From positions 769,501 through 833,500 of the forward strand of contig WPIO01000050.1 in NCBI GenBank assembly GCA_009760855.2: DNA of 64,000 nt, written 5' to 3'. The translations under genes were made by a program, and so were the position numbers. A model generated the notes under the pieces. It was given only the letters and a program-made list of their open reading frames with translations. It was not told the origin of the DNA and made no database searches. Within the stretch, counting starts at the first letter, position 1. Each line of letters begins with the position of its first letter. Origin of the DNA: Cristatella mucedo. Its lineage: Eukaryota > Bryozoa > Phylactolaemata > Cristatellidae. This document shows, one piece after another, positions 1-11,634 of this stretch.

Positions 1-1182
1 TGGCGTAATGTGGCAGAGTGACACAAGCGACAGGCAAGTGTGGCATCAGAGATTGGCACCGACTGCAAGCCTCTTACTACGCTGGCAAAAGTAAGTAGTC
101 AAAGATTGAGGCTAAGGTTTGAGGTTAATTCTCTAAGGATTGTCTAACGTTTAGGGAGCAGCCCAATTTCGCTAGCTTAATTTTAGTGCGTACAAATCAC
201 AGCGGTAATACGCTGCTGCAAGGCGGCCGACTCGAGTGCGGAACCGGCACGGTTATGCGGTGCAAGGAATCTCTGGAACTTTGGAATAGCACACGGAGAT
301 TCTGCGCACGGTCAAAATGGCGGGGCTCCAAGCAGCGGTCGATCGCGACCTGTGCGAACACTAGTCGCTCGTAAAAGTCCACGGCTAGGCAGCCGCTTTC
401 AATTAGCGGCCTAGCGCGACGGCGAATTCCCGCGCGGACGCGGCATTCTCGTCCTCCGGCCGCGGCACCGAAGGATTGCGCAATGGCCAGCAGCGCGCCT
501 CCGCTAGATAGGAGCCCGGCGGCGATATCTCGCGTCAACGGTCGGCCGTCGCCGCGCTCTCAGCGTCACTCGAGAAGAGGCTCTTCATGCCTGCCGCGGC
601 GCTCAGCCTGTGCCGTGCCCGGTCGAGCGGACAGGCCGCTCCCGGCGCTGCTACGCTGGCCGCTCGCACGCTTGCTTGCTCGCTCGGGCCCAAGCTCTGC
701 CTGGTTGCGCCAGGACGCGCACTCCGAGTGAGCGACGCTCGCTCAGCGGCGGGGAACATCCGGGCTCCGCGTCCGCTGGCGGCGGCCTGGCGAGCTCTGA
801 AGCAGGTAGCTCGCGGCGGGCGGCAGTCAGAGTGGGTCTGCGGTGCCTCTTGTTTCGAGAAGGATCCAGTTGGCTTGGTGGTGCCGCTAGAAGACTTCCG
901 GGCAGTGAACGGACTCGCTGCCTGGCTGGCTGGCTTGCCGACGTGCAGGCTGGCGCTCAGATTTTTGGCGAGCAGACGCGATGCCTGGTGGACTGGTGGG
1001 CACGCGGGTAGACTCCCGGTGCGATAGCGAGCTAGTGAGCGCGTGGGGGCACAGGCGAACGAATAGCACCTCACCGGCAGACTCCGTTTGCTCTGCGGTC
1101 GTTCGTTCCCTCTCTCGCCCCGTGGTCGCGCCGGTCACGTGAACGAACGACGAAGCTCTGCTTGCGTGCCGCCACCGAGTTC

Positions 1183-1184
<2 letters not shown>
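1..1184. other. CpG-rich block, no gene recognised
   Basis: The first 180 bases show nothing I recognise. From about 200 the sequence becomes strongly GC- and CpG-rich and stays so to the microsatellite at 1,185. Reading frames of 113-196 codons are open on both strands (for example 535-1,074 on the minus strand), but they overlap each other in several frames, are rich in Arg, Ala and Ser, and carry no motif I know. This is what GC-rich noncoding DNA looks like. It resembles the CR repeat blocks in composition, but I could not align it to them. Confidence 0.5.

Positions 1185-1255
<71 letters not shown>
1185..1255. repeat. (AC)n(AT)n compound microsatellite
   Basis: About 14 AC units pass directly into about 21 AT units with no interruption. 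The frames that cross it (Thr-His and Tyr-Ile runs) are artefacts of the repeat. Confidence 0.97.
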
Positions 1256-1256
<1 letters not shown>

Positions 1257-1565
1257 CGTCCGTCTCTTGCAGTTTGGACGCGGTGCAATGCCAGCACCTG
1301 AGGTAGCCGGCAATGACGTTTGGTCAGCCTCCGGCGACTGCCTTTGAGTTGTGCACGCAAGCCATCACCGCGCGACCGAAAAGTGCTGGAATTAACTATC
1401 GTTTTCTTTCGTTTCAAGCGAAATCCCTGATTTCCTCCAAAATTTTGGGTCGGATTATGGAAAGGAAGCTTATGCACGGGAGGTTTACGTTTTTGGCTTT
1501 AATGTAGGCGCCAATCGACGTACCTGGCTTGAATGCCGCCGAACAAAGATTGACTAGTCGCCGAA
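1256..1565. other. Unassigned spacer
   Basis: Mixed-composition sequence between the compound microsatellite and the LINE-B tail. Short frames only; I see nothing recognisable. Confidence 0.5.
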
Positions 1566-1633
1566 ATGTAATGTATCTCCATCTGTTACTCCACAAAGTC
1601 ATAAAGACCATGTGGGTGTTATGCAGGAGAGTT

Positions 1634-2930
1634 TTATATAGCGCACTCACAGCCTAAACGGCTTTCGGTACGCATTCGGTAGCCAACAGACTTCGTCTCA
1701 CGCAACAAACAGAAAGTGGGAAGCATAGCAGAGTCAGGAGAGCAGTTAAGGTAGTGAGTAGCATGGAAGTAGCAGCTCAGGACCGCTGTAAAAGGATGTG
1801 CGTAGTCGGCAGTAGGGGAGTAGTTGTCTTTACGTAAGAATTGTGGAAGCAAGTTCCACAGTCTAGGACCTGCAGTGCTACATTTTCTGTCGCCGACTGT
1901 CGTTAAGTGGAGGAATGAGACAGCTAATTTATTGTCCACACAGGACCTGAGGGCGCGAACAGGCTGAAACTGATGTAGCGGTTCAGCTAGGTACGAAGGA
2001 GCGAAGCCGTAGCGGGCCTTGTGGGTCAGCGTAAGAACTTTACCTTAGCCCACATTAAGCCAATTGGCAAAGACTGTAGCTCTGACCTTGTACGCGCCTG
2101 CCGTAAAACTACGATCTATCCATGAACATCGTGATGCGGTGCTTAATCCAGCCACAAGCTTATGGTGTCCTATGAGCAGTAATTCGGTTTTATCGTCATT
2201 TAATTTCAGGAAGTTTTCCGACATCCGGGATCGAATATCTGCAAGGCAAGCATTCAATATTTCAGTTGCTGCAGCACATTCCGACGGTTTGAATAAAAAA
2301 TACAGCTGAGTATCGTCTGCATAAAAGTCGTATCATATTCTATGGGCCTTATTCCCTTTCCCAGAGGTTGTGTGTAAATAGAGAACAGCAAGGAACCAAT
2401 TTCAGACCCTTGAGGGGCTCCACAGGTCACCCTTCTCGTGTGTGAGACCTGACTCCACACGACACGCATCAAATACGATTGGACAGTTATGAATTAAACC
2501 TTGCCACTGCTTCGTCCGCCAGACCGATCGTTGTTCTCAATCGTTCAAGCAGAACATTGTGTTCAATGGTGTCGAAGGCAGCAGACAGATCTAGAAGAGC
2601 TAGGCCAGTGACATTCCCGTCATCGTTGCCACGTAGAATGTCATTGTTAACACAGAGGAGAGCAGTTTTAGTGGAGTGCTGCCACTTGAATCCTGATTGA
2701 AATGCTTCTGACATTTCGTAATTTTCAATATGTTCAACAAACTGCTTAGCAACAATTTTTTCAAGAATCTTTGACAAGAAAGGAAGAAGGGAAACTGGGC
2801 GATAGTTTGCAAGGACCTCTGCATCTAATTAAGGCTTTTTCAGCATGAGTCGAACGATTGCTGATTTGAAGGACTTGGGGACGATCTCTTTTCCCAGAAA
2901 AGCATTAAAAATCTTGGTTATGGCAGGGCT
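1634..2930 (-). pseudogene. LINE-B reverse transcriptase and C-terminal region (broken)
   Basis: On the minus strand this holds the RT palm: a kinase-like ILEKIVAKQF helix, DLSAAFDTIEHNVLLERL (RT block 3), a degraded PQGSxxGxLLF block (APQGSEIGSLLFSIYTQPL), a lost catalytic box (the YADD position reads YDTTFM or is frameshifted) and the thumb motif FLKLNDDKTELLLIG. Beyond it (1,634-2,045) lies the C-terminal GPRLWNxLPQFLR motif shared with the other LINE-B copies. At least four frame changes are needed to read it through, so it cannot produce an active enzyme. Confidence 0.82.
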
Positions 2931-3575
2931 AAGTTGGTCTGCCAGTGAAGACCACAGAGATAGAGGTATTCAGGAGACGAGCTCTTTTTGCTAGACGTTA
3001 TTAAGGTAGCCACATCGCTTGCAGAAACATCACAGAACCTTTTAAGAAAGGTCATAGGTTGTGGAACTGCAATTGCTTTAGCCGGAGGGGGCTTCATAGA
3101 TGCACGAATGTGCACAATTTTTCCAGTAAAGAAGGCTGAAACCCTTTTGGCCGAGTCCTTAATATCTCGGGAGTCATACCTCTCAGCATTGGCTAGTTAA
3201 GGGTTTACTGTCTAAAAAATCGGTTTAGGGTCCAACTTGCAGGAATTCAGCTTTCGGATGAAAAAAGAACCTGGTTTTAAAGCTCTGATTTCTTAAACTT
3301 TCGTGTGTAAACTCAAAGGAAATCTTTGAAATTGAATAGATCTGCACCAGACTCCAATTTCTTGAAACGGCGTTCAAGCCTGCACTTCACCCGGCGCATT
3401 TTTAGGAGTTTTTGTAAATTGAAAGGAATCTCCACGACTTTGAACACGGATAGAATGAACGGGAGCATGCTTGTAAAGAGCACTCCTGAGCGTCATGTTC
3501 AGTGCATCAGTGACTGTATCGAGGCTGCCGGTCGAGTCTGCATGTAGATCAAGAAGACCTGCATCACAAACCAAT

Positions 3576-4275
3576 TTAAAAAACTTTTCCCATGCCAATG
3601 CTTTGTAAGTTACGTCGTTTGACAAGTTCAACATTACCGTGTACGTACAAGGGAGCAGGAACAGTAAACGAGACCGAACAATGATCCGAGACGGTCAGTG
3701 GGTACACCACAAGGTCAGTGGAGAGGACGTCCTTAGTGATCACGAGAACTAGAATATGACCACCGACGTGGGTGGTATGATTAACGTGTTGGACCAAACC
3801 AAAATTCTACAGACAGTCAAGAAATGAACGGACCTGGCGGCTGCTAGGGTTGTCAACGTGAATATTGAAGTCTCCTAAAATCAGTGACGGCCTGTCACTC
3901 ACAAATATTTTAGCGAGGAACTCTGAAAACTCCTCTATAAACAAGTTTTGGCAGCCAGCAAGAAGTCGGTAAATCACAAGAGTGAGAGGCACTGCCTTTG
4001 ATAAAGACCTGATTGCAACTGATTTAAACAATTGCCCATGCGATAAACTGCACATATTATAGCCAAATGATTCGCGAACAACAATTGCAACCCCGCCACC
4101 AACCTTGTCAGAACGCATGGAATGATAGAATGAGAACCCGGGCGGAGTGGTCTCAGAACTACAGCTACTGGAACAAGGCGTCATCCAGGTTTCAGTAAGC
4201 AGAAATGCATGTAGGTTCTCCTGGACCACCTGATCGCGGATAAGTAACCCCTTGGTTTTTAGCGAGCGGACATTT
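3576..4275 (-). pseudogene. LINE-B endonuclease domain (broken)
   Basis: This is the APE-like endonuclease that nicks target DNA for target-primed reverse transcription. On the minus strand the order is: ETW near the start (LLTETWM), GGGVAIVVRESF, LILGDFNIHVD (Asp/Asn catalytic loop), a degraded THxxGHxLDLVIT-type stretch (HVGGHILVLVIT), then a VSDHCSVSF segment holding the terminal SDH motif. The first part (3,807-4,229) and the SDH part (3,576-3,797) lie in different frames, so at least one frameshift separates them. The order and spacing match CR1/L2-type endonucleases. It directly precedes the RT remnant of the same element. Confidence 0.8.
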
Positions 4276-4400
4276 AGTCGGCGGAATTTAATAGGCTATC
4301 CAACAACTGGGCGACTACAATGAAGTGGCCTGTGTTAACGTCGGCGTGTATCCGGCCCGGCGGACACGGGCCCTTCGAATTTGAATTGGACCTTAGTGAC

Positions 4401-6120
4401 GGCCGCCGGTCGACGTTTCGCAACGTGCTGGGCGACGGCGGGTGGGTTGGCTACTACCGCAACTAGTACTATTCAGTGCTTTAAACTTACGGGTCGTTGG
4501 TTTGATAGCCGAGCTGTTGATAGGGCGAACGCAGGATGAAGGAAGGTTCTCGTTGGGCCGCCGGAGAAGGCCCGCCGGTAGGTATCGACCAATTAAGACA
4601 TCGCACCTTATGCTAAGCAGGTCCTGATTTGTGTCACACATCTGAGGACGGCCCATAAATAGTCACAGTGAAGATAGCAGCGGAATATCCGAATGTGTTA
4701 CGGAGATAACAGGTAAAGGTCCACACCGAGCTAGGAGTCGCCCGAGGCCGCTCTCTAGCACGGGGAGGAAAAATATGTTTGATAGGCTCATTTATCACGA
4801 GCGTTCAAGAAATGCAGCATTTCAAAATGCAGTGAACGCAACGAAAGACGATGCAGTCTATGAGGAGAGTGACGGCTACAATGGGGATAGCTGAATTTCG
4901 ATCACATTGCATGCCTATGCTATCAGCGAAGAAGAGGGAGAGGATATCATCACTATTCCTGCTGCAGAGGATTGAGATAGTGACATGAATGATTTGTATG
5001 AGCCTTGGTATTTTTCAGTTCATTCTGCTATCGGATACAAAAGATTTTTCTATAAAAATGTGGTCCAAAATTGTGTTGGGGGAATTGCACGTTGAGGTTG
5101 TACACGTAAAATGTGACGAGTATCTCGCTAATTTGTTGTAGACATCAATTCCAAAGTCGCCACTTAAACGATTGAGGAGACAGATTTCTCGCTATGTTCA
5201 TCAGCTGCATGTAGAGCGATTTCTTTATTCAGCCCGGTCTTCGATTTGAGCTTGCCGCCCCCTGTTTAGGTAGTTGAGAGCAATAGGCTCTAAGCTAACC
5301 AACTACTCAACTACTTTAATTCTGAATTAGCTCAGCCAGCAAATAGCTTCGGTTATTTTTCATATTACAATCTCAAACGTTCTTATTTGCGTAATGTTCG
5401 CAAAGATGAGCAGCTCTCTGAAGACGTCTGCATGCCTAACGCGTCCGAGCAACTAGGTTCATCATTAACTAATCGCGTGAGCCAAAGCTCTGGTTTGGAC
5501 CAATGGTTAAGGTTTAGATGCACCAAAGAAAGTCTGGCCGAGAGTGTGGGCTCGCGCCCCATGGTATATTTGAAGGACCTGAATATACATTACGTTCCCT
5601 TGGGACGCTATTAAAATGAACTATATATGTTACATAGTTATATAAAGCAATCAGATACAAACTAGCTGCGATTTGGCATCAACTGAAATCACATTTGACT
5701 TCTCAAATGCTTACTGTCTGACATCTGAATATCTAAAAATCTCTGAAACCAAAATTCTCATCTAAAATTGCGTCGCAGGACATTATAACACTCTTACTTC
5801 CTGATGATCTTCCGAGTTATTCCGATTGAGCCTGAACCATAAACAATAGCCGACCCGGATGGCTCGGCAACCTTTGCGACACACGGACGGCCGTAACTAG
5901 TGACTACAGAAGGAGAAATTCAAACCACTCTCATATTTTTTCGCATAATCGCAGAAATAAATGACACATTCGAGCCTTTTCATACACTGAAGATTGCTGG
6001 TGAGAGTCGGACGAAACAAGGAGGCCGTTGCAACGAGAGCCGATGCTGTCAGCAGAGTAGCGTGTCACAGCCAGTCACTGGACGGATTTCCACAGTCAGT
6101 CTCTCCACGGAGCCCCGAGC
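4401..6120. other. Unassigned region
   Basis: No recognisable gene or repeat. The first 250 bases may be the decayed 5' end of the LINE-B copy, because a minus-strand frame runs on to 4,656, but I cannot match it to anything. The remainder is AT-richer and broken by stops. A 75-codon + frame at 5,387-5,614 has no known motif. Confidence 0.45.
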
Positions 6121-6253
6121 TGAGAGAGTGAGTGAGAGAGAGATAGCGAGAGAGAGAAATAGCGAGAGAGAGAGAGAGAGAAAGAGAGAGTTGGAAGGAG
6201 AGATAGAGGGAGAGAGAGAGAGAGAGAGAAAGGGAAAGAGAGAGAGAGAGAGA
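6121..6253 (+). repeat. (GA)n purine tract
   Basis: An imperfect GA/GGA/GAAA purine run of about 130 bases on the + strand. Frames through it give Arg/Glu-rich or Ser/Leu-rich artefacts. Confidence 0.95.
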
Positions 6254-7262
6254 AGCACGGTAGTTTCTTGACCGTATGTAGAGCCGGCGACTGGCGCCAG
6301 CGAAAATTAGTCATGGCCGTATTCAGACGACGATCTATAAAGGAAACGCCTCTACCTGGGCGCCGATAACCAGGCCAGACCTCCAGGCGGCTCTCTCAGT
6401 GAGCGCTCTGTGTGCAAAGCCTGCCTACCAGGCATCGGCAGAGTATGCAGCGAGCACGACTTTCTCGAGTCCTTGACGATCGTAAAAAGTTCGAATCAAA
6501 ATTGCCGCTGAGCTCAGCTCCTGGTGTGGAACATGTGGCACCCTCAAGCGCTGGGTCGGGTCTTCCCTCTCCGCCTGCGATTGCCAGCGCTGGGGCCATC
6601 GCTGGGTGCAGCAAGAAAGTCTTTCAGCTCAAATCCGTGCTAGCAACTGCCGGCAGTGCTTCGAAGGGTAATGTCGCATGTGTGGCTCGCTCGGCGGCCG
6701 TGCGATGTCGCCAAGGCGCGCAGACCATCCGGTCAACCAGGCGCCTGGCGACGCGACCAGGTGCGACAATCCACTGTGATGCATGCGTGCGAGCGACGTC
6801 ACTCAATCCGCTGGAGCAGGCGCCGCAACAGCGAGAGAGGTTTCGAGCCGCCGCGGGCTCTCCCTAGCCCGCTCGCTAGCAGAAATGACAAGCTGGGCCT
6901 GCACTGGGCACAGGCGGCTCTGGAGGCCGCCGACGGCCGCGAGACCGTCGCAATCGAATGGCCCGAGGCCTGCGTGCGGCAGGCCGTCTTAGATCGACTT
7001 CGCCTCGAGGCCACGCCGAGGGGGCGCAGCGATGCAGCTGCGGCTGGCCAGGCACGCCTTCAGATGTGAACCAGAATGCCTTACTTTGTTTGCTCCATCC
7101 GCTCCATTACTCGCATTAGCCAAGCCCGAGCGGTGCAGCTGAATCGCTCACTAACAACGTGTCGGCTGCTCGCTCGCACGCTCGCCGAGCTCGAGATGCC
7201 CGGCGGCAGAGTCGGACTGGAGCCCCGAGAGTCTGTTGCATCATGCATCCGGCGGTGCTACG
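6254..7262. other. GC-rich block, no gene recognised
   Basis: CpG-rich DNA with overlapping open frames on both strands (6,412-6,867 and 6,656-7,069 on +), none with a known motif. Its position just after a purine tract recalls the CR modules M4-M6, but I could not align it convincingly with them. Confidence 0.4.
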
Positions 7263-7263
7263 G

Positions 7264-7880
7264 GTGCACCGCTCACCATAATAATTATAATGCACTTGAT
7301 AAAGCGCCCTCAGAGAACTCAATCTCTCTCTCTCTCTCTCTAGGCGCTTTACATTTGCTGCAAAGGGAAACGCAATTGAATGGTGAATAATATCACGCTT
7401 GATGGACAAACAACGTGAATAACATGGTTAGGGGTGACATGCACGGGGTCAGCGTGCAAATGTGTCGAGTGGCAGCATGCACAGTGTCAGCACGCATAAG
7501 CACATCAAGGACGAATCACAGGGACCCACTAAATGCCCTCCTAAATGGGTGTGCTTTTAAGTTCTTTTCAAATGTGGTCACGTCAGGGGATGTTCTGACG
7601 CAAGTCGGGAGAGAGTTCCAGGATTTGGGAGCATGCGAACTAAATGCACGGTCTCCAAAGGATTTGAGGTTTATACGAGGTATTTGTAGACTGTTGGATT
7701 GCAAAAATCGGGTGGTACGATGCTTGGCCTGGTGGGGGAGTATATCTGAGAGATGGGCTGGAGCCAAAGAATGAAGTGATCTAAAAGTGACGGTCAAAAA
7801 ATCAATCGCTGTGAAGGATCTTCTTGATACACGGTCGATGCAAATGAGGGGGCTCTGTGGTAATCGCATGTACTCCATGC
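7264..7880 (-). mobile_element. LINE-A, 5'-truncated 3' end
   Basis: Minus-strand LINE-A copy. The (ATT)n tail is short. The terminal hairpin arms and the 3' untranslated sequence run to about 7,515, then the C-terminal end of the protein (7,516-7,878) is still open. It carries the family signature LAPAHLSDILPHQAKHRTTR, FGDRAFSSHAPKSWNSLP and TTFEKNLKAHPFR. The protein stops being recognisable at about 7,870, where the copy is 5' truncated. A TC run inside the hairpin loop (7,321-7,342) is a local microsatellite expansion. Confidence 0.88.
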
Positions 7881-7904
7881 TTTCGCAGACGAAAAGGTAA
7901 ACTC

Positions 7905-8165
7905 ACACGCACCGGATACATGTATGCAGACAAGCACATGCATTGCAAATGCACACAGACAAACACATACACACACACGTAGGCAAGCACGTACTGACCT
8001 GCACAGATACACACAAGCACGGGCACTCAAGCAGAGGCGTGCGCGCTCACGCACACACATACAAACACATGGATGTACACATAGGCACACAAGCAAACAA
8101 GCACTCATATACGAATGCACACACACGTGAACGCAAGCATGCATGTCCACACAAGCAGGCACGCA
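7905..8165. repeat. Degenerate (CA)n-rich tract
   Basis: About 260 bases of interrupted CA/CACA with ACG and AAGC variants, abutting the 5' truncation point of the LINE-A copy. It is an old, decayed dinucleotide repeat. The Cys/Val- and Thr/His-rich frames are artefacts. Confidence 0.85.
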
Positions 8166-9850
8166 CAAGTATATTTGTAGAGGCTCATGAATTAAACTGT
8201 GTTTATTCTGCATGTCCAGTACTTGCATTTAAGTTCAAATGGACCTACACGTATGTAGTGCTTTCCAAAGATGTTATAGTATATCTCCTGAGCTTTTTTA
8301 TGTTTTTATATTATAAACAAGGTAATCGGTTGTTTTTGCAGATTCGTTTCTTACTTTCACCAACGTGGCGCTGCGCTCGAGTTTACTCTAATGCAATTCT
8401 CCTAATTTTAAGTCATAGAGCCACCCAAGCCCTCTGCAATGGCACTGTTCTTTGAAAGAGTTTGTCTCTAGAGCATGGGGACGATCCCGCGAGCTCTGCA
8501 TTACCGTTCCTGTGCTCTGCCGATTTAGCTTTCGGGACTACTTTTAAGAAAACTTTTTAGGATTACTTTTTGTGCGATACTTACCACTGGGTTTTGAGGG
8601 GCTTTGGATTCATACTAATAAGAACGCACTCATGTAGAGTCGAATCTCGGTTCACTGAGCGAATGAGGAGTGCATGTACGTGCGATTATACTTTTAAATT
8701 TGGTGTCGCGCTGAGACAATTCCGCAATTGCAGCAGGCGGAAATCAAAGTTTCCTGGCATGCCGTGCACAGAATTGTGTAGGGGTCAGCTTGGCATTGCG
8801 CCGATGCGATAAAAAACTGCCCTCCCTCGTGCGGGTTGTAATGGCGATGGCTGTAGTATGTATTGACGCTCGCAGGCGGGTGCGTGCTTACGTACAACTG
8901 TGGTTGGCATCGGGTAGACAGCTCCGGAGCCGAGGAACGAAGAAACAGATCGGTGGCGATAGCGTCCGAACAGGCCGCCCTCGAACTGGCAGAGAGTATA
9001 GAGATCGGCGATAATAGGTTCACATGACTCGCTCGACATTTCCGCTAACTCACGAGGCGTGGCTTGGGCTGCGTTGGCTCATGTGTTTCTGGCGTAGAGT
9101 GCGAATGGCTTGGGAAGAGCGTGAGTCGATTGGGGGCAGACAACATGGCCACTTTATCGTGCCCAATTGGTTTGACGTGAGTGCTCTGTGTCCAAATCTA
9201 CGCTGGAGCATTTTCAATCAGCATATATATTGTAGACCAAATTTGAGAACGCACATTAGAGACAATTGGAATTCAAAGCTCCGTTTGTCTTAACATTCCA
9301 CTACAGCTAATTTGATAGCATAAGCTGCTAATTGTCTCTGCCACAGCGAGCATAATTTATGCATGAAATAGCAAGTGTCCGTTCTGCTCTTATCGTCAAC
9401 AGCTCAAATTTTGCACGAATGACTGTAATCCTTTTAGGGAATTTTGAAGTTTCCGGAGAGCGGCGTCGAGTCTAATATTATCTGGGGCACTAATTGGTCT
9501 TATTTGTGGCTCCAGGTGGAGGACGATATTGCTGGCGTCTGATGGTAGCTGATTTAACTCATTAGCTGATACTAGTTGATTATGTTAATAAAATGGTAAT
9601 TATACATAAGATATTATATTCATTCAATACAATAATATAATAATATAACCGCTGTAATTATGTTATCTTATTAGTAGACATCGCTGACGTCTGATATTAG
9701 CTTATTTAACAGCCTCATTTGTACAGCGGTAGAAGAGACTTAACGGCTGTCACAGCCGCTTGCAGTTGACAATAAAGCATCGCCCGCTGCATAATTCTAA
9801 CTCATCATCTTGGTCGTGAAGAGCGAGCCCCTGGTATGCTCAGTGATCAC
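8166..9850. other. Unassigned region
   Basis: No gene seen. 9,300-9,730 is AT-rich. A short related pair occurs at about 9,528-9,580 and 9,682-9,720: both have a GCTGxCGTCTGAT core followed by TAGCT and TTTAAC. Between the two lies an (AATATAAT)-like stretch (9,600-9,680). Confidence 0.45.
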
Positions 9851-9854
9851 GGTC

Positions 9855-10332
9855 CTAAATCTTGCAGTTTTTGCGTCCACAGAACCACATTCTTGCAGGG
9901 TGGCCGTTATGAGTAAGATTTTCCTTACATCTGCCCAGACAGGCATCCTCGGCCTCTGGGTAACACGCCCTGGTGCTCGCTCTGCATGAATCAGGCAGCG
10001 AGTTCGGGTCCTGAAGTGAGCAATTCTTTACTGCCCACTGCAATCTGTGGCGATAGCCGCCAAAGCTCTCCTGCGGCTACATAAATAAGGCTATTACCTC
10101 ATCTACCCCTCATCTTACAAGCGCTAGGTACTGCGAAGACCTCGACAGCCGTAGCAAAATCTCGCACACTTGTAAAAGGCTGCGGGTCTCAAACTTGAAG
10201 GGACTCTTTACGATAGCAGCAGAATTCAGGAGCAGCTGTACGCGAACGCGCACACCTTCGTACTTGCGGCTAAGTGGGCCGCTTTCGATCCTGGCAAGCA
10301 GTTCTAGCCAGCGAGGGGCTGGTGCTTTCATA
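9855..10332 (-). other. Possible retroelement gag-like remnant (weak)
   Basis: On the minus strand, 9,855-10,043 encodes a Cys/His-rich end, CKENLTHNGHPARMWFCGRK, that loosely recalls the C..C....H....CPAR...C zinc-knuckle region of Ty3/gypsy Gag proteins. The upstream minus frame (10,110-10,355) is open but unrecognised. The spacing of Cys and His is not canonical. I keep it because a second gypsy-like trace lies at 16.7 kb. It may be chance. Confidence 0.22.
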
Positions 10333-10757
10333 CGCTGACCAACCACGCCCGCCACGGCTAGGCTCTTTCATACCTAGCTGAACGGCTGCACCGGTTTCAG
10401 CGTAGTTCCTGAATAAACCGCAAATAAGCTCTTCTATTCCTCCGTTTCAAGACCGTTCATGACAGAAGCTTTTGGTCTGCAGGTATTAGATCGTGAAACT
10501 CACTTCCGAAATTCTAACACAACTACAACTACTCTCCTGCTGCTGACAGTGGTACAGCCTTTTCAACTGTCCCGAGCTGCTACTTCCAGGCTACTCACTA
10601 CCTTAACTGCCCTCGTGACTGACCTGAGCTTCCCGCCTTCTCTTTGTTGCCTGAGATGAAGTCCGTTGGCTACCGAATGCTTACCGAAAGCCACTTAGGC
10701 TGTTAGTGCGCTGCGAAAAATTCTCCCCCTTAACAACCGCATAGCCTTTGTGACATT
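10333..10757 (+). mobile_element. LINE-B 3' end, diverged copy
   Basis: Aligns by eye to the LINE-B 3' end, starting at the segment equivalent to LTHKARHGLAPSYLAELLHQ and running to the terminal CTTTxTGACxTTGTG. It is more diverged than its neighbour, with indels. It ends without an (ATTAC)n tail and passes straight into a second LINE-B end. Confidence 0.78.
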
Positions 10758-11062
10758 GTGAACATCTACTCTCCAACTGCCGACTATGGCACATCTTTTT
10801 TAGCGGTCCTGAACTGCTACTTCTATGCTACTCACTACCTCAACTGCTCTCCTAACTCTGCTATGCTTCCCACTTTCTCTTTGTTGCGTGAGACGAAGTC
10901 TGTTGGCTACCGAATGCGTACCGAAAGCCGCTTAGGCTGTGAGTGCGCTATACAAAACTCTCCTGCGTAACACCCACATGGTCTTTATGACTTTGTGGAG
11001 TTACTGACGGAGATACATTACATTACATTACAGACGGAGATACGTTGCATCACATCACATCC
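10758..11062 (+). mobile_element. LINE-B 3' end, young copy
   Basis: Begins at the ACTACTCTCC point inside the LINE-B 3' region, immediately after the preceding copy. It ends in (ATTAC)n followed by a short repeat of the ACGGAGATAC terminus. Over about 270 bases it differs from the copy at 18,478-18,745 at only a few positions by eye, so the two come from the same recent source. Confidence 0.88.
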
Positions 11063-11634
11063 TTTAGCACGGATGCCGGATCAGTCCGAGCGGCCAGGGT
11101 GCGAGTAAGCTGTAAGCAGACAACCCAGGAGCCAATCACTAGGAGCCTCCCAGTCAGCAGCCTCGGCCACCTTTGCCACGGCGAGCCGGCTAAAAGTCAC
11201 CAAACAGGCCCAGCAGCAAAAGCTCAACGCCGCCCCGAAGCATTTCGCTGCTACGTCTTCCTCTGGCGACTACGCCTCACAAGGCTGGTCTGCATCATGC
11301 AGTGCTGCATTTCCGGCGAAAGGCCCTCCAGACGGAGTGCTGGGGTGAGGGGACTCTCGCATGCGTTCGGAGCCACGTGGCGCGGGCGGACTAGTGCACG
11401 TCGCATCGGCAGCACTTACTGTTCGCTTCCCGCTCGCCGCACGGCCGCCTCGGCTTCACCACCGTCACCCAGCGGCCCTGAGCAGCCGCACGGCCTGACC
11501 CGCAGGCTTGGACCTCATCCGACCCGGGCCTCGGGGGTCGGGTCCGAATCGCTGCAGAAGCTGACTGCAGTGGGCGAGTTACCAGATCGTGGAGCTGAAC
11601 ATTGGTGCGATTAATACGACGATTACGACGATTG
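11063..11634 (+). other. Unassigned GC-rich segment
   Basis: A 189-codon + frame (11,045-11,614) spans it, starting inside the LINE-B tail. Its composition is Arg/Ala/Ser/Pro-rich and it has no motif I know. Probably noncoding. Confidence 0.35.

Larger units (their letters stand above)
1566..4400 (-). mobile_element. LINE-B, longest copy, decayed (CR1/L2-type non-LTR retrotransposon)
   Basis: Read on the minus strand, this is the fullest LINE-B copy. The 3' end sits at 1,566 with a remnant of the (ATTAC)n tail. Going 5' there follow the C-terminal region, the RT (roughly 2,045-2,930) and the endonuclease (roughly 3,576-4,275). Recognisable pieces include FLKLNDDKTE, DLSAAFDTI and GGGVAIVVRESF. 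The element is broken by frameshifts and stops, so it is a dead copy. The 5' limit is uncertain; homology to other LINE endonuclease starts ends near 4,275-4,400. It defines the family whose truncated 3' ends recur through the window. Being a non-LTR retrotransposon is well supported; placement in the CR1/L2 group rests on domain order and the C-terminal motifs. Confidence 0.85.

Noticed and set aside
2064..2309. Plus-strand frames over the 1.6-4.4 kb LINE-B
   Set aside because: They lie antisense to LINE-B coding sequence.
6254..7070. Fifth CR copy after the 6.1 kb purine tract
   Set aside because: Composition and position fit, but I could not align landmark strings with M4-M6.
7794..8228. 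Cys/Val-rich minus frame
   Set aside because: It is the translation of a degenerate CA repeat.
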